Numbered from the stretch's first letter, positions 32,270 to 43,529 are shown. The stretch is DNA of 64,000 nt from Microvelia longipes (GCA_018340805.1 JACMZG010001913.1:8698115-8762114), one strand, 5' to 3'. Made by a program: numbers and translations. Notes: generated by a model from the sequence alone, not told the origin.

Positions 32270-33590
32270 TAGGGTGTTTCATCCTTAATAGGGGGTAAAA
32301 ATAAAGATTGAAATTTTACTGAGATCGCTTACGCCCTTAGTCTATGTGAGTAAAAGTAATCTTCTGCCAAAATTTGAAGAAGATTGGACAATATTTAGAG
32401 GTTGCACATTTTGATCACTTATTTAAAAAACAGGATTATATGAAAAATTTTAAAATATTTCAACTGTAGTGTACAAATTTTCAATTTCTATGCTTTAATA
32501 TGTTATGAATTATATAATTAACAAAAATAAATAATTTATAAGTGTATTATAGTTGTATTTATAGTTTGCTTATTAAAAATGTATTTAATATTTGACAAGA
32601 TGCTACTGCATTTTTGGTTTCTGTGTGACATATTTTCTGTGATGTTCAACCACTTTCAGTAAGTATTGTTCTAAAGTTTCAACATTGGTTGATTCATTAT
32701 ATTTTTTTATAAGAGCAATTCCCCTTTCGGCAGTATCATTGGACTACTTGTAGTATCATTGACATAACCGCAGCATGAGTCTCTGCTGAAATTTTCTACG
32801 CCATGTATGTTAAACATTTTTCAAATAAAATCTTAGTGTTTTTTAGTTACAAAACAGCTTAATCTTTTACCCTCGAAATTCAAATTTGTTGCATCAAATT
32901 TTTTTTAAATTGATTCCATCTTTCTCGGTTTTTCTAAATTTCTAACCATATATTTTTTTTTTCAGTTTGACTTAAAGCGTTCGTATGGCGACAGGCAAAC
33001 CATAACAACGTCCTCCCAATTTGTTTTTTCAATTCTGGCACAAGCTCCTTGGGTTAATCCTGTATTAGACACAGTTGTATCAAAACATAAACCTATTATG
33101 TTGTTCTTTATTTCACATCTATCTACTTCCTGCAGAAACTATTTTAGGTATAAGCAAGCAATTGTTCAAAATTCCTTGCCAGTCACTAAAACTGCAACTC
33201 TATCTTCCAAAGTTTTAATGGTTCCTTGGGAAAAGGATGCCGGGGACAGGTTTTCAGTCTCTACAACACTGGTTTCTGACAAAGAAGTCGACAAAAATGT
33301 TTTGTTCGTTATAGAGATAAGGATTTAAATATATTCAGATAACTTAAAATTATAATCAAATAGAACACAGATAAGATGAAAACTATCAATAGACTCTGCG
33401 TGTAAAAAAATCGATTAAGTCCTGTTTTTAGCGTTTTTTTTTTTTTTTTTAAATAAGTGATCAAAATGTTGCAACCTCTAAATATGTCGATCTTGATAAA
33501 ATTTGACATAGATTACTTTTACATCACATAGACCAAGGGCGTAAGCCGATCTCATGCAAAATTTAAACTTGAAAAATATGAAACACCCTA
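32270..33590 (-). mobile_element. Decayed DNA transposon with TIRs of about 150 bp and an uncharacterised protein relic
   Basis: TIRs at 32,270-32,422 and 33,438-33,590 begin TAGGGTGTTTCAT and share 'GAGATCG', 'CTTACGCCCTT', 'GTCTATGTGA', 'ATTTAGAGGTTGC' and 'TTTTGATCACTTATTT'. The minus strand carries frame-broken coding remnants. One segment near 33,100-33,030 reads IIGLCFDTTVSNTGLTQGAC. Another near 32,745-32,690 reads NDTAERGIALIKKYNE, then LEQYLLKVVEHHR. From memory these resemble conserved stretches in uncharacterised proteins of arthropods and cnidarians; I cannot attach a superfamily name. It is inserted in (TA)n, so the target-site duplication cannot be read. Confidence 0.75.
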
Positions 33591-33595
33591 ATATA

Positions 33596-33639
33596 TTAGT
33601 ATATATATATATATATATATATATAAATATATATATATA

Positions 33640-33699
<60 letters not shown>

Positions 33700-33772
33700 T
33701 ATATATATTATATATATTATATATATATATATATATATAATATAATAATTATATATAATATATATATTGGAT
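33596..33772. repeat. (TA)n tract
   Basis: Continuation of the TA tract on the far side of the transposon. Frames reading poly(Tyr-Ile) are artefacts. Confidence 0.97.
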
Positions 33773-33774
33773 TC

Positions 33775-34560
33775 AATTGTTTCATATAGAATCATACTTT
33801 TCTTTCCTTCCATTTGTATGTGACGATAAGAAGCCAAATATATAGGTCAAAAATACACAGATAATTGGCTTTATTAGGTGCCATTAGGAAGGGAATCTTG
33901 GAAAGACTTTTTCTCCAATGACTAAATAGATTTTCAACTTAAAACTTAATCAAATATAAACTTAACATTTCTTATTTACAATGACCGACAAAAGATTTAT
34001 AAGTAAATAAAATATTTATAAAACCTTAGGACTGACATTTTTTAAAAATTGTTGCTGAGTGTTGGTTCTACTTAAAGATATCTAATGACATATATAATAG
34101 TTTAGAATTTAATAACTAAGTCAGTGACAAAAAAAGTTGTATTGTTCACTGTGTTCCTGTTAATCTAAAACGATCCCTCTATCCTTAACAGATTCTTCCC
34201 TAATTTTTTTTCTTCTTTTTTTCTCCGTCTTTTTGGGTAAAAAGTCATTAGGATAAAATGAACTAAAAGGAGAAAACCCTTAACTAGTAAAAAAATGTAA
34301 AAAGGAACGATTAAATTAAAGGAATTGCATAACAGAAAGAGTAACAACAAAAACAAGTCTCTTAAATTGAGACGAGACAAATCTGACAGAAAAAAAGATA
34401 ATAAGATTTACAAATAAATTACACTGAAATGGAAAGAAAATAACTGACATAAGAAATGTAATTACTGTTACCAAATTTAGGGACATGAAAAAATAAATGT
34501 AATGAAGAAAATTGTAAAAGGTATTTACTAAAGTACGCAACATGATTGTGTGGACTAATT
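33775..34560. other. Spacer, no gene seen
   Basis: A+T-rich. Overlapping minus-strand frames at 34,165-34,543 are Phe/Leu-rich low-complexity. Confidence 0.45.
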
Positions 34561-34574
34561 ATCTTAGGTTGTTA

Positions 34575-35230
34575 GGGTCATTTTTTGTCAGGTTCTTGGG
34601 CTACTTCTCTTAGACTGCTGTATTGTTTGTCAGGCACTTGGACTCCTTCTATTGGTTTGATGCAATGTGTGTCAGGCTTTTCAACTACTTTTCTAAGGCT
34701 GTACAATGTGTGTCAGGCTTTTCAACTACTTCTCTAGGCTGTACCAATGGTTGTCAGCTTTTCAACTACTCTCTTAGGCTGTACCAATGTGTGTCAGGCT
34801 TTTCAACTACTTCTCTTAGGCTCTTGCTATGTGTATCAGGCTTTTCAACTTTTTCTCTTAGTTTATTGTAATATTTGTTAGACTCTTGAACTACTTCTCT
34901 TAGATTGTTGCAATTTGTGTCAGGCCTTTTTACTCCTTTTTTTAGTGTGTTGTAAGTGTGTTTGTTTGTTGTAGTGTGTTTGTGTGTGTTGTTTTTCACA
35001 GCTTTCAGGCTCTTTACTGTTAATGAGATATTAGTCAGGCTCTTGAACTACTTCTCTTAAGCTGTTGCAATGTGCGTTAAGCTTTTCAACTATTTCTCTT
35101 AGTTTTTGTTGTTAGACTCTTGGACTTGTTTCCTTAGACTACTGCAATGTTCGTCAGGCACAATTTACTCTCATAATTTGTTGTAATGTTTGCCGGGCTT
35201 TTTGACTACCTTTAATCTTTAAGCTATGAA
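34575..35230. repeat. Degenerate 43-bp tandem repeat
   Basis: Phrases 'CAATGTGTGTCAGGCTTTTC' and 'AACTACTTCTCTTAGGCTG' recur with strong drift. Two opposite-strand frames of 77-82 codons are repeat shadows. The same motif resumes at 35.9-36.5 kb. Confidence 0.88.
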
Positions 35231-35323
35231 TCGATACGGCTCTTCAGGTTTATTCTATGATTCACCTAATCTGCCAAAATAACTAAGCTTTCTGCTCTGG
35301 AACCAATAGAATTAGAGTTCGCT

Positions 35324-35662
35324 TTGCTGTGCTACCATTGGTGCGGATATCTTAATGTAGTCTTTATTATTCTTGACATTATCCTTAATTCTCAGTTCAA
35401 GAAATTTACTCTTATGTATGTATGTGTGTGCGCGTACCACTCAGTCTGCTCTATATCTCCTCCACCATCCGAGCCGTATATTACATTTATCAGACTCTAT
35501 AAATATTTTTTCATACTGTTTATTCTGTCCGAGTATCGGTTTTTCAAACAGATATTCAGACTAATTCTTTTAGACTCTTTAAACATTAATAACTTTAGAG
35601 CTGTTGGACTGTTATTAATTGTAATAACAATTAAATTGATGAATATTTCAGTCCTTTTTTAA
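35324..35662 (+). other. 112-codon open frame, probably chance
   Basis: Encodes a Leu/Ile/Phe-rich peptide with two hydrophobic stretches (about residues 8-22 and 82-106). No motif recognised and no second copy. A second overlapping frame of 63 codons is also open here, consistent with composition rather than coding. Confidence 0.12.
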
Positions 35663-35670
35663 AAATGTAT

Positions 35671-35860
35671 TTAAAATAATTTAATGAAGAGCTTTCCCCC
35701 AGGGATCCTGAGCTTCGCAAGTTCTTGAAATTGACAAAAATGAAATTGTTTTAAAATTAATAAAGTTTATTAATTTTCAAACATTTTCATTTTTGTCAGT
35801 TTAAAGAACTAACGAAGCTTAGGATCCCTGGGCGTAAGCTCTTCATCAATTTATTTTATA
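35671..35860. mobile_element. Inverted-repeat MITE-like element (about 190 bp)
   Basis: Arms of roughly 80 bp: 'ATGAAGAGCTTTCCCCCAGG', 'GATCCTGAGCTTCG' and 'TGACAAAAATGAAA' on the left are mirrored on the right by 'TTTCATTTTTGTCA', 'CGAAGCTTAGGATC' and 'AAGCTCTTCAT'. The centre is A+T-rich. Confidence 0.85.
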
Positions 35861-35924
35861 CAAATTTGTAAAAAAGATCTGAAGCCTTTCAACATTAGAC
35901 TCTAATGTTTTTCATGTTCTTGGA

Positions 35925-36480
35925 TACTTCTTTTAGGTAACAACCTAATACAACCTGGCATGAGACTGGCATTGAGACTGGCATTCAATACAACAACCTA
36001 AGAAAAAAAGTTCAAGAGACTGGCATTCAATACTGTTGTATTGAATGCCAGTCTCTTGAACTGTTCAAAAGTTCAAGAGACTGGCATTTAATACAACAGT
36101 ATTGAATGACAGTCTCTTGAACTTTTTTTCTTAGGTTGTTGTATTGAATGCCAGTCTCTTGTACTTCTTCTCTTAGGTTGTTGTATTGTATGCCAGTCTC
36201 TTGTACTTCTTCTCTTAGATTGTTGTATTGTATGCCTTGTACTTCTTCTCTTAGGTTGTTGTATTGTATGCCAGTCTTTTATACATCTTCTCTTAGATTG
36301 TAGTACTATTGTTCGGGCTCTTCTACTTCATTTCTAAGGCAGCTAATGTAATGTTACTTAGGCTCTTGGACTACTTATTATAGACTGTTGTTACATGTGT
36401 CAAGCTTTTGGACATTTTTTCTTAGGCTCGTCTTTTCTTGGACTATTGGTAATTTAATTTTTGTCAGCCTCTTAAACTAT
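35925..36480. repeat. Degenerate tandem repeat, continuation
   Basis: Units like 'CTTCTCTTAGGTTGTTGTAT' and 'TGCCAGTCTCTTGTA', related to the 34.6-35.2 kb field. Confidence 0.85.
35989..36142. repeat. Double-hairpin palindrome within the repeat field
   Basis: 'TTCAAGAGACTGGCATTCAA' and its complement occur in four alternating orientations, so two hairpins sit inside a larger palindrome centred near 36,066. Outer arms extend to 'ACAACAACCTAAG' and its complement. Confidence 0.9.
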
Positions 36481-36811
36481 TATCTAAGTGTTATTATTGG
36501 CTGTTTAAACAGCTATTAGGTTGATGGTTTTTAGAATGCCCCAGCATTCACTATCACGTTTCTTTATTCAGGTGTAGCCAGCGGCTAAATTCGTGATATT
36601 GAACAATTTTAAACTTCACAATACCAGTTCAATAACTACTGCTTCTTATTTATATTTATTTGTTCAATTTACGCTATTATTATTTTTACAATTATAACAA
36701 TGAACTTTTGTGGAAAATGTCTAAATATTTTGTCTTTCTCATGAGATTAAGTATAAGTAGCAAATTTTTCGCTTAAATTGTATGATATTGAGGTTATTTT
36801 CCTGAAGTTAA

Positions 36812-37068
36812 AGAAGCAATAAATGAATCAGCTATCGTCGAGATTTGCCGGTGGATGTGAGCGTTTTGGCTTAACGCTATTATCAGCAGATAGAGCAAAA
36901 TATGAGCATTAGCTAATAAAGTCATATTAAGCTTAAAGTTTATTAACTCAATCATTTAGAAGCTCGAATGTTGTCCCACTGCTGATAATGGCGTTAAGCC
37001 GAAACCGGCCCAGAGATATTCATATCTCCAACAGCAAGTATAAACGGTAGCTGATTCTTCGCTTGCTT
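36812..37068. mobile_element. MITE-like element with paired subterminal repeats
   Basis: The outer ends 'GAAGCAATAAATGAATCAGC' and 'GCTGATTCTTCGCTTGCTT' are complementary. Inner segments 'GGCTTAACGCTATTATCAGC' and 'GCTGATAATGGCGTTAAGCC' are also complementary. There is no coding sequence. Confidence 0.75.
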
Positions 37069-37069
37069 C

Positions 37070-37635
37070 GTTATATTTTCGATCTGCAAATTATTTAGTG
37101 ATTTATTAAATTTTTACTGAGTCATCAAAGACGGTTAATGACGTTGTAGGAACATTTTTTCGCTTATAGCATTACTAGATGTAAAGTTTAAATTGTTTGC
37201 CATGTTTCAACTCTAGAATAATCGGAAAGGAAGAATAACCACAATAGTAATGTGATAATTTTTAATAATTTGTCATTTCTTTGTTTCAGGTTGGTTGCAA
37301 GTTTGATTTTCAGATAAGTAGAAATTTATTCAGTTTCTTATTATGATTCTTAATTAAAAATTTGAAAATCGTCCAATTGTGTCAAGTGTACCTCTCCATG
37401 TGACGAAACATAATAACAATGGATGTTTGTTGAATTTGTACTATTCATCATTTATACTGCGTGCAGAGAAAATAACCCCGCCAAAAATACAAGTCTAAAA
37501 AAATGGGATCTTATTATAAGTCTTATCTGCCTCATTCATTTCATTGACATAATTTAATACGCTAACATGACATGCTTTGGCCATTAGGCAGTGCACGCTT
37601 CAAACTATGAGCGATTGAGAAAATAGAAATAACCC
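37070..37635. other. Spacer, no gene seen
   Basis: A short 'GAGTCATCAAAGACGGTTAA' fragment near 37,120 resembles an internal DR1 piece; otherwise nothing. Confidence 0.4.
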
Positions 37636-37639
37636 GAGA

Positions 37640-37880
37640 TTTCACTTGAATTATCCATTTTAGGTGTTTTTAGGACCATCTAAACCGATTTCAGCTTGAT
37701 GTCTATGTGTGTGTGTCTGTGTCACGCATAACTCCCACTGTGTTTATGCTAGATAGTTGAAATTTGATACAAAAATCAGTCTTTGGGTCTAGTTGTGCGG
37801 CCCGGAATATCAAAATTTTATGTCACCATTAACCCTATTTGCTTAGTCAGCAAAAATTTAAAAAAAGTCGTAACAAATCG
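37640..37880 (+). repeat. DR1-like copy (variant)
   Basis: 'GAATTATCCATTTTAGGTG', 'ATGTGTGTGTGTCTGTG', 'TCACGCATAACTCCCACTG' and 'CTAGATAGTTGAAATTTG' follow DR1 order. The 'ACGCATAACTCCC' variant is shared with the 61.3-kb copy, suggesting a subfamily. Confidence 0.7.
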
Positions 37881-38304
37881 AAAAATGACCCTATGAACTT
37901 GAATGTTATCAGGAATATACCTCTTAATATAACAAACAAATCTTCTGAATTTCGTTTTGATATTGGTCGCCATTTTGAAATTATTTACTTTTAAAATATA
38001 AAATTTTTGACGCTTAATAATACCAAAAGTATACACGTGTTTTTGACATATAACACGTCGTTGGAACCGCAAAAAAATAGGAACAAATATAAAAAAACTC
38101 CGATCAAAATCTATTAATTAGTTAAAAAGTTATAAGCGAACTTAATGATTAATTAGTGCGACACTTTTGTTAAACGGAAAAGTTTGTTTTCATTTGTCAA
38201 TATTACAAATTTCCGCCAAAAATTTAAATAATTTAAAAAAACCGAGTAAATATCGGGACTTTTTTTCATTTAAGATTTTGCGAAGTTTAACATTCTTGTA
38301 TGCT

Positions 38305-38405
38305 TTTTTATACGGGTTCGGGGTACCTCGTAAGTTTAAAAACCCCATCCTAGTCTGAGGTTACCGAAGGACGAGGAAAAGTTCCGAGGTACCCCGTACC
38401 CGATT
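38305..38405. repeat. DR1 3'-end palindrome
   Basis: 'TACGGGTTCGGGGTACCTCG' and, in reverse, 'CGAGGTACCCCGTACCCGA' flank a spacer of about 55 bp. The second arm is the usual DR1 3' end. Confidence 0.75.
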
Positions 38406-38484
38406 TTTTATAAATAAATATTTACACTAGTGGAGAGACATATTTTATTAACTTCAGTGAGCGTCGTGGAATGGTCTACAATAT

Positions 38485-38598
38485 TAACAACACCAACTTC
38501 GTCTTTCTACCAAAAAGCTTCAATTTACTCTGAGCAGAGCCGGCTCTGCTCAGAGTAAATTGAAGCTTATTGGTGGAAAGACGAAGTTGGTGTTGTTA
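38485..38598. repeat. 114-bp palindrome with no spacer
   Basis: Arms of about 57 bp meet between 38,541 and 38,542 (AGCAGAGCC/GGCTCTGCT) with two or three mismatches in total. Contains 'CACCAACTTCGTCTTTC'. Confidence 0.93.
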
Positions 38599-38609
38599 AC
38601 ATATTTTAT

Positions 38610-39480
38610 TATTTCGAACTTGATAAACGTTTAGTTTCTCCTTTCTTACGATTATTTTGTTCAAAAGAAAGCCTCGTATACATTTCGCCTATGAAAAATT
38701 CAAACGTCATGAAAGAGAAAAATTCTCATTTCCTTGCTAAAAATCATGATGGTTGGTAAGCGAGACTTTCGGTTAAAAAGAACCGATGTCTTTCTTTATT
38801 ATGGTAAAATTTCTGTACTTTACTTAGTTTAGCTTTTAAAAAGCTTTTTATCCTTTTTTTTCTTTATTCTATTTATACAATTTCTTTTCCTTAAAAACTG
38901 TATTATATTTCTTTTTATCTTAAAATTTTTCCCTTTTCTTTATCACTCTGTTGTTGATATTCTTTTTGCTTTCTTTCTAAAAGGTTAAGTTATATTTTGA
39001 ATTGTGTGCTGGAGATATGGTTTCTCTTTCGGAGAATGTATTATGAGTTTTAGAGCGAAAAAAGTATTTTTCATGAGAATAGTGTTAGATTACAGGGGAA
39101 AATTTGTGTATTTTTGCCCACGAAATGTTCTTTGATTATCTTTATTTCATATTAGCGTACAATTTCATATCAGAATATTTTTACTTTTTTTATTTTTTTT
39201 TATTAAATAAAATATTTTGATACCTTTTAGTTTCACTATATCTCTCATTCGTACCGTCTTCTAAAAAATGCTTCATTCCATTAATTTATAAAATTTATAA
39301 ATTTATGATTAAATTCAACTTTTCGAAGTAAGAATTGAGAAAATTTTGATTTCAACGATTCTTTAATGAAAAAATAAGTAATTAAAAAATTTAATAAAGA
39401 GATAACACTTTCGCACTTTTGTGGTACAAATGTGCCTATTAGGTTTTTTTTTTAAATTATTTATTTCTTTATTTACTTTA
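38610..39480. other. T-rich spacer, no gene seen
   Basis: Long T-rich runs; no reading frame, array or match found. Confidence 0.5.
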
Positions 39481-39487
39481 TTTATTT

Positions 39488-40125
39488 ATTAGGGATGGAA
39501 CCAGAATTATTCGTTTCGGGTGAATTTAAGACCTTCTGAGTGGTTTTCTCAAATTTGTCTGTCTGAATGTATGTGTGTGTCTGTTATCGTCGTTGATCCT
39601 AGTGTATTTATGCTAGAGAGTTGAAATTTTGTACGAAATTCAGTCTACTGCTGTAGTTGTGCCATTCGCGGAAAATATTTTATATGACGTCATTAACCTG
39701 CAATAATGACTCAGCGAAAATTTTTAAAAAATCATAAAACGCGGCAAAATTATGCAATCTGATTAAAATTTAACAAGCCTGTAGCCATGTATAAGACCAA
39801 CATAAGTGCTAAGTTTCATCTCATTATCAGTATTAGTTCAATTTTTATGGAATGACTTGTGTACGTTTTTTAAACAAATGTTAAAAAATCAGATAATGAT
39901 ACAATTGAGTTGGTAAATTTAATACAAGTGTACACCCTTACTTAATAAATAAGAACACAGCGAAGCAAGCACAAAATTTATACTGCAAGACATTTTGCTG
40001 TATAAATATGTCGAATTGTACATTCTAAGGACGAGCGAAGCGAGTCCGAAGCAGGGAGGATCAGCGTAGCGAATCCGATGTGATTAGGAAAAGTTCGGAG
40101 GTACCCCGTACCCTTTTTTTATATC
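39488..40125 (+). repeat. DR1 dispersed repeat, near-complete copy
   Basis: Order: 'GGAACCAGAATTATTCG', 'GACCTTCTGAGTGG', 'GTCTGTTATCGTCGTTG', 'GAGAGTTGAAATTTTGTACG', 'ATATGACGTCATTAACC', 'AAGTTTCATCTCATTATCAG', 'CTTAATAAATAAG', 'GAGCGAAGCGAGTCCGAAG', 'GGTACCCCGTACCC'. No open frame longer than chance. Confidence 0.88.
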
Positions 40126-40129
40126 AAAT

Positions 40130-40525
40130 TAAAATAATTAATCTTATTAAAATAAATATTTTATCTATAACAGATTCTTAAATAATTTTCAAAATTTTAT
40201 CACAGCTTTTAATTTTGAAATTTTATTTAAACATTAATTTTCAGTTTATCGTCTGAATTTTCATTATTTTTCTGTGATATTTGTGATCAAAAAGTTTTGT
40301 GTTTTAATTAAATTCTTTTTTACGCTAAATATTTTTAAGAACTTAATAAAACGGAGGCTTAATTGATTTTTTCCAAAATATCATATTTTCCTTCACTTTA
40401 ATATTGTTTAAAGAAGAAGTTTAGTTTTTTTTAATTAAATATTTTTGAATCTTATGTTTTTTATCGTTTTTAGTTAAAGTTAACACCGAAACGTGATAAT
40501 GTTGTTGATATACATAAATATACTG
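40130..40525. other. A+T-rich spacer, no gene seen
   Basis: No array, gene or repeat match. Confidence 0.45.
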
Positions 40526-40529
40526 CAAG

Positions 40530-40625
40530 ATGAGATGATACGATGACAGACCCACACTCATACACTTACTCACACACACTTACAGACAGGCAACTTAGTA
40601 AGAACCACTATGAATTAGAAAAATT
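40530..40625 (-). repeat. DR1 5' fragment, minus strand
   Basis: 'CACACTTACAGACAGGC' and 'AACTTAGTAAGAACCACTA' are the complement of the DR1 'TGGTTTT...GTCTGTCTGT' part. Confidence 0.5.
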
Positions 40626-40701
40626 AAAAAAATAAGCTTTTTCTTATTCAGTCAAAAATTAACCAAAATTTTACACACTATACAGTGTGTCCCCGGATGA
40701 G

Positions 40702-41423
40702 GTTGCCTATACGTGTAAAATGACAAAAAAATTCATTTTTCGAAAAAAAAGTCATTCTTGATAAAAGCTCCTTGGAACAAGGAGCTTGGTAGACTCAAAA
40801 ACTGCAATTTTTGAAAGATGGACGAAGAGTAAAGAAGGCTTAATTTTGACTTTTCGAAATAAAAAGTATTCTTCATAAAATTGTTTAATTGTCTCCCTGA
40901 GACAAATTTTCCATAACACATTTAAAATACAGTTTTTGGAAAAATTAAAATTTGTTCAATCTGGATAAATGATACATCGTTTTAAAAGTCTTGACTAGTG
41001 GAACAAAAATGGTAGTATTGTAAACTTCGATTTAAGTAACACTAACTGACTAACTAAGTTAAGTAACACTTAACTAAATAAAGCTGTCAAAAATAAAAAC
41101 AATACTAAATAAACACTTTCCCGTTATATTAAAATATCTCAGTTAGTGTGTCAGGGTAAAATGGGTGAATTATAAAAATTTTTATGTTACATTTTTTAAT
41201 GGAAAAATTGTCTCAGGGGGACAATTAAACACTTTTATGAAGAATATTTTTTTTTTTCGAAATGTCAAAATTAAGCCTACTTTACTCTTCGTCCATTTTT
41301 CAAAAATTGCAGTTTTGAGTCTAACGTTAAAAACAAAATAATAAAATATAAAAACTCTTAGTTTTATAACATGAGTTTTTGGCAAAAAATGATTTTTTTT
41401 TGTTATTTACACGTATAGGCAAC
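40702..41423. mobile_element. 722-bp foldback element with arms of about 230 bp
   Basis: Ends 'GTTGCCTATACGTG' and 'CACGTATAGGCAAC' are exact complements. Further in, 'TGCAATTTTTGAAAGATGG', 'GACGAAGAGTAAAG' and 'CTTCATAAAATTGTTTAATT' are mirrored on the right. The central part of about 250 bp is A+T-rich with 'AAGTAACACTTAACTAA' repeats. Two minus-strand frames of 62 and 67 codons lie on the arms and are not genes. Confidence 0.9.
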
Positions 41424-41424
41424 C

Positions 41425-41985
41425 CAAGGATCTTGAATAAAGGGGATGAAGCATTAAGGAACATTTCTGACCCCATGGAAGTTGTATGAGATACAGAAAT
41501 AGGAGCAAACTTACCTTCCCCTTGGTTATAATGAAAAAAGGCGCCAAACGTAGGTTATGTAGCAAGGTTGTCGAGTTTGCTTCTAAACTTTCTTCTGTGC
41601 TACTCGTGATAGTTACATTTGAGGTGCTTGTTGAGTCAATTTTGCTTATTTAATTTTAAATTTTGGACTTTACTTTGCCACTTCAGTGAGTGATAATATA
41701 AGCGTGTTTTGTTATAACCTTCTCAAGCAATAACTTATGTGAAACCATTGAGAGGTAAATTTGCCTCTAAAATTTATGACCTGCGCTGTTATAAGAATTG
41801 TAAGCATGCGCAGTTTGTACCAAGCATGTGCAGTTGCTTTTTGACGTACGTTTCGTGTTGAATTCTCTTTATTTGTTGGTTTTTAAGGGGAGTCAGTTCA
41901 CTGGTTATTCTTTTTTTTTTTATTAACATGTTTATCATAACTACAACAAATTTTGTATCTAGTGATGTAAAAATGAAAATAAAAA
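41425..41985. other. Spacer, no gene seen
   Basis: 'AGCATGCGCAGTTTG' and 'AAGCATGTGCAGTTGC' near 41,805-41,840 are a short duplication. Confidence 0.4.
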
Positions 41986-41987
41986 TA

Positions 41988-42205
41988 AAATGCCCGTTTT
42001 AGGGCCTTTCGGCCCAGTAGGGTATTCACCCTGCAGGAACCACCTTTGGTGGGTTGCGTCTACTATCTTCTAAGTATCAATTAAAGTTGGCAGAATTTTT
42101 TTAATACAAACTATTCATATAATCTTAGAGTATAGCCCGGGCTACAAACCCCGGACCTCCGGTGTCGAAATCGAGTGATTACGGCCACGGAGGCAGACAT
42201 CTAGT
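41988..42205 (-). mobile_element. SINE-A, minus-strand copy
   Basis: Minus strand: head 'TGCCTCCGTGGCCGTAATC', B box near GGGGTTTGTAGCCC, body 'CAACTTTAATTGATACTT', tail hairpins CAGGGT-GAAT-ACCCTA and GGGCC-GAAA-GGCCC, then 'TAAAACGGGCATTTTATTTT'. The tetraloop hairpin is identical to the 7.9-kb copy. Confidence 0.88.
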
Positions 42206-42209
42206 GATA

Positions 42210-42715
42210 TAGCTGAATTTAAATTCGACCTGTAAGTCATGTCAAAAGAAATATTCCAGCGATTGCACTTTCTGGCTTGGACAGAATTTAGCGTGCGTAC
42301 CCTAGGCCTATCCCTCGTTATTCTAAAAAAAAATATTTGTCCATCTATTAAAAAATGTATTTTCATTAAGTTGGATTAATGACGTCATAAATTATTTTTT
42401 AACAATATATATAGGCCTCTTAATCTCTCTTAATAGAGCTAACTACAGGTTTACAATGCTGATATGTCATAAACGATTTATATTCCGGGTATTTTATTTG
42501 GTATGTTGTTATGAAAGCCTTGGAAAAGGAAACTGACAAAATAAAATGGTCCCGTATGTTTTCATTATCATTAGCACTTGAAACTGAGGCCTTACAAATA
42601 TTTATGTTTTTTTGTTTAGCAACCTTGATTGTTTTGTTCAACATAATTATGCTGTGTTGTGCATGTTTTAATAAAATATTTATTTTCATTTTTTAAAGAG
42701 AATAATAATGTAGTG
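42210..42715. other. Spacer, no convincing gene
   Basis: Short frames on both strands (42,511-42,696 plus, 42,420-42,689 minus) overlap one another. The plus one encodes a hydrophobic C-terminus. No motif recognised. Confidence 0.35.
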
Positions 42716-42721
42716 TTTCAT

Positions 42722-43500
42722 TTGTTAAAGTAAGTAAAGTGTTCTTAAAGTGCACAAAGTGTTCTCAAAGTACGTAAAGTGTTCTCAAAGTACGTAAAGT
42801 GTTCTCAATGTGCACTGAGTGTTCTCAAAGTACACTAAGTGTTCTCAAATTAGGTATAAATGTTCTCAAAGTACGTAAAGTGTTCTCAATGTGCACTGAG
42901 TGTTCTCAAAGTACGTAAAGTGTGTCAAAGTGCACTAAGTGTTCTCAAAAGTGCTCAAAGTGCTAAGTGTTCTCAAAGTGCACTAAGTGTTCTCAAGTGC
43001 ACTAAGTTCTCAAAGTGCACTAAGTGTTCTCAAAGTGCACTAAGTGTTCTCAAAGTGCACTAAGTGTTCTCAAAGTGCACTAAGTGTTCTCAAAGTGCAC
43101 TAAGTGTTCTCAAAGTGCACTAAGTGTTCTCAAAGTGCACTAAGTGTTCTCAAAGTGCACTAAGTGTTTTCAAAGTGCACTAAGTGTTCTTAAAGTACAC
43201 AAAGTGTTCTCAAAGTGCACTAAGTGTTCTCAAAGTGCACTAAGTGTTCTGAAAGTACACAAAGTGTTCTCAAATTACACTAAGTGTTCTTAAAGTACAC
43301 AAAGTTTTTTAAAGCGCACTAAGTGTTCTCAAAGTACACAAATTGTTCTCAAAGTGCACTAAGTGTTTTCAATGTACACAAAGTGTACTAAGTGTTCTTA
43401 AAGAACACAAAGTGTTCTCAAAGTGCACTAAGTGTTCTTAATGTACACAAAGTGTTTTTAAAGCGCACTAAGTGTTCTCAAAGAACACTAAGCGTACTTA
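42722..43500. repeat. 20-bp minisatellite, about 38 copies
   Basis: Unit 'GTGCACTAAGTGTTCTCAAA', with variant units GTACACAAAG. The middle (43,010-43,170) is nearly homogeneous; both flanks are divergent, as expected when homogenisation acts mainly in the centre. Confidence 0.97.
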
Positions 43501-43529
43501 AAATTGACGATGAATACCCAAGTACATAG

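Noticed and set aside
32270..33590. Assignment to a specific DNA transposon superfamily
   Set aside because: The target duplication is hidden by (TA)n and no DDE triad could be read; naming a family would be guesswork.
34165..34543. Two overlapping hydrophobic minus-strand frames that look like membrane proteins
   Set aside because: T/A-rich low-complexity sequence gives Phe/Leu-rich peptides by composition; no second copy, motif or splice context.
42860..43063. 67-codon Cys/Ser-rich frame resembling a cysteine-rich peptide
   Set aside because: Produced by the 20-bp array, which shifts frame each unit; the Cys-Ser pattern is a repeat artefact.
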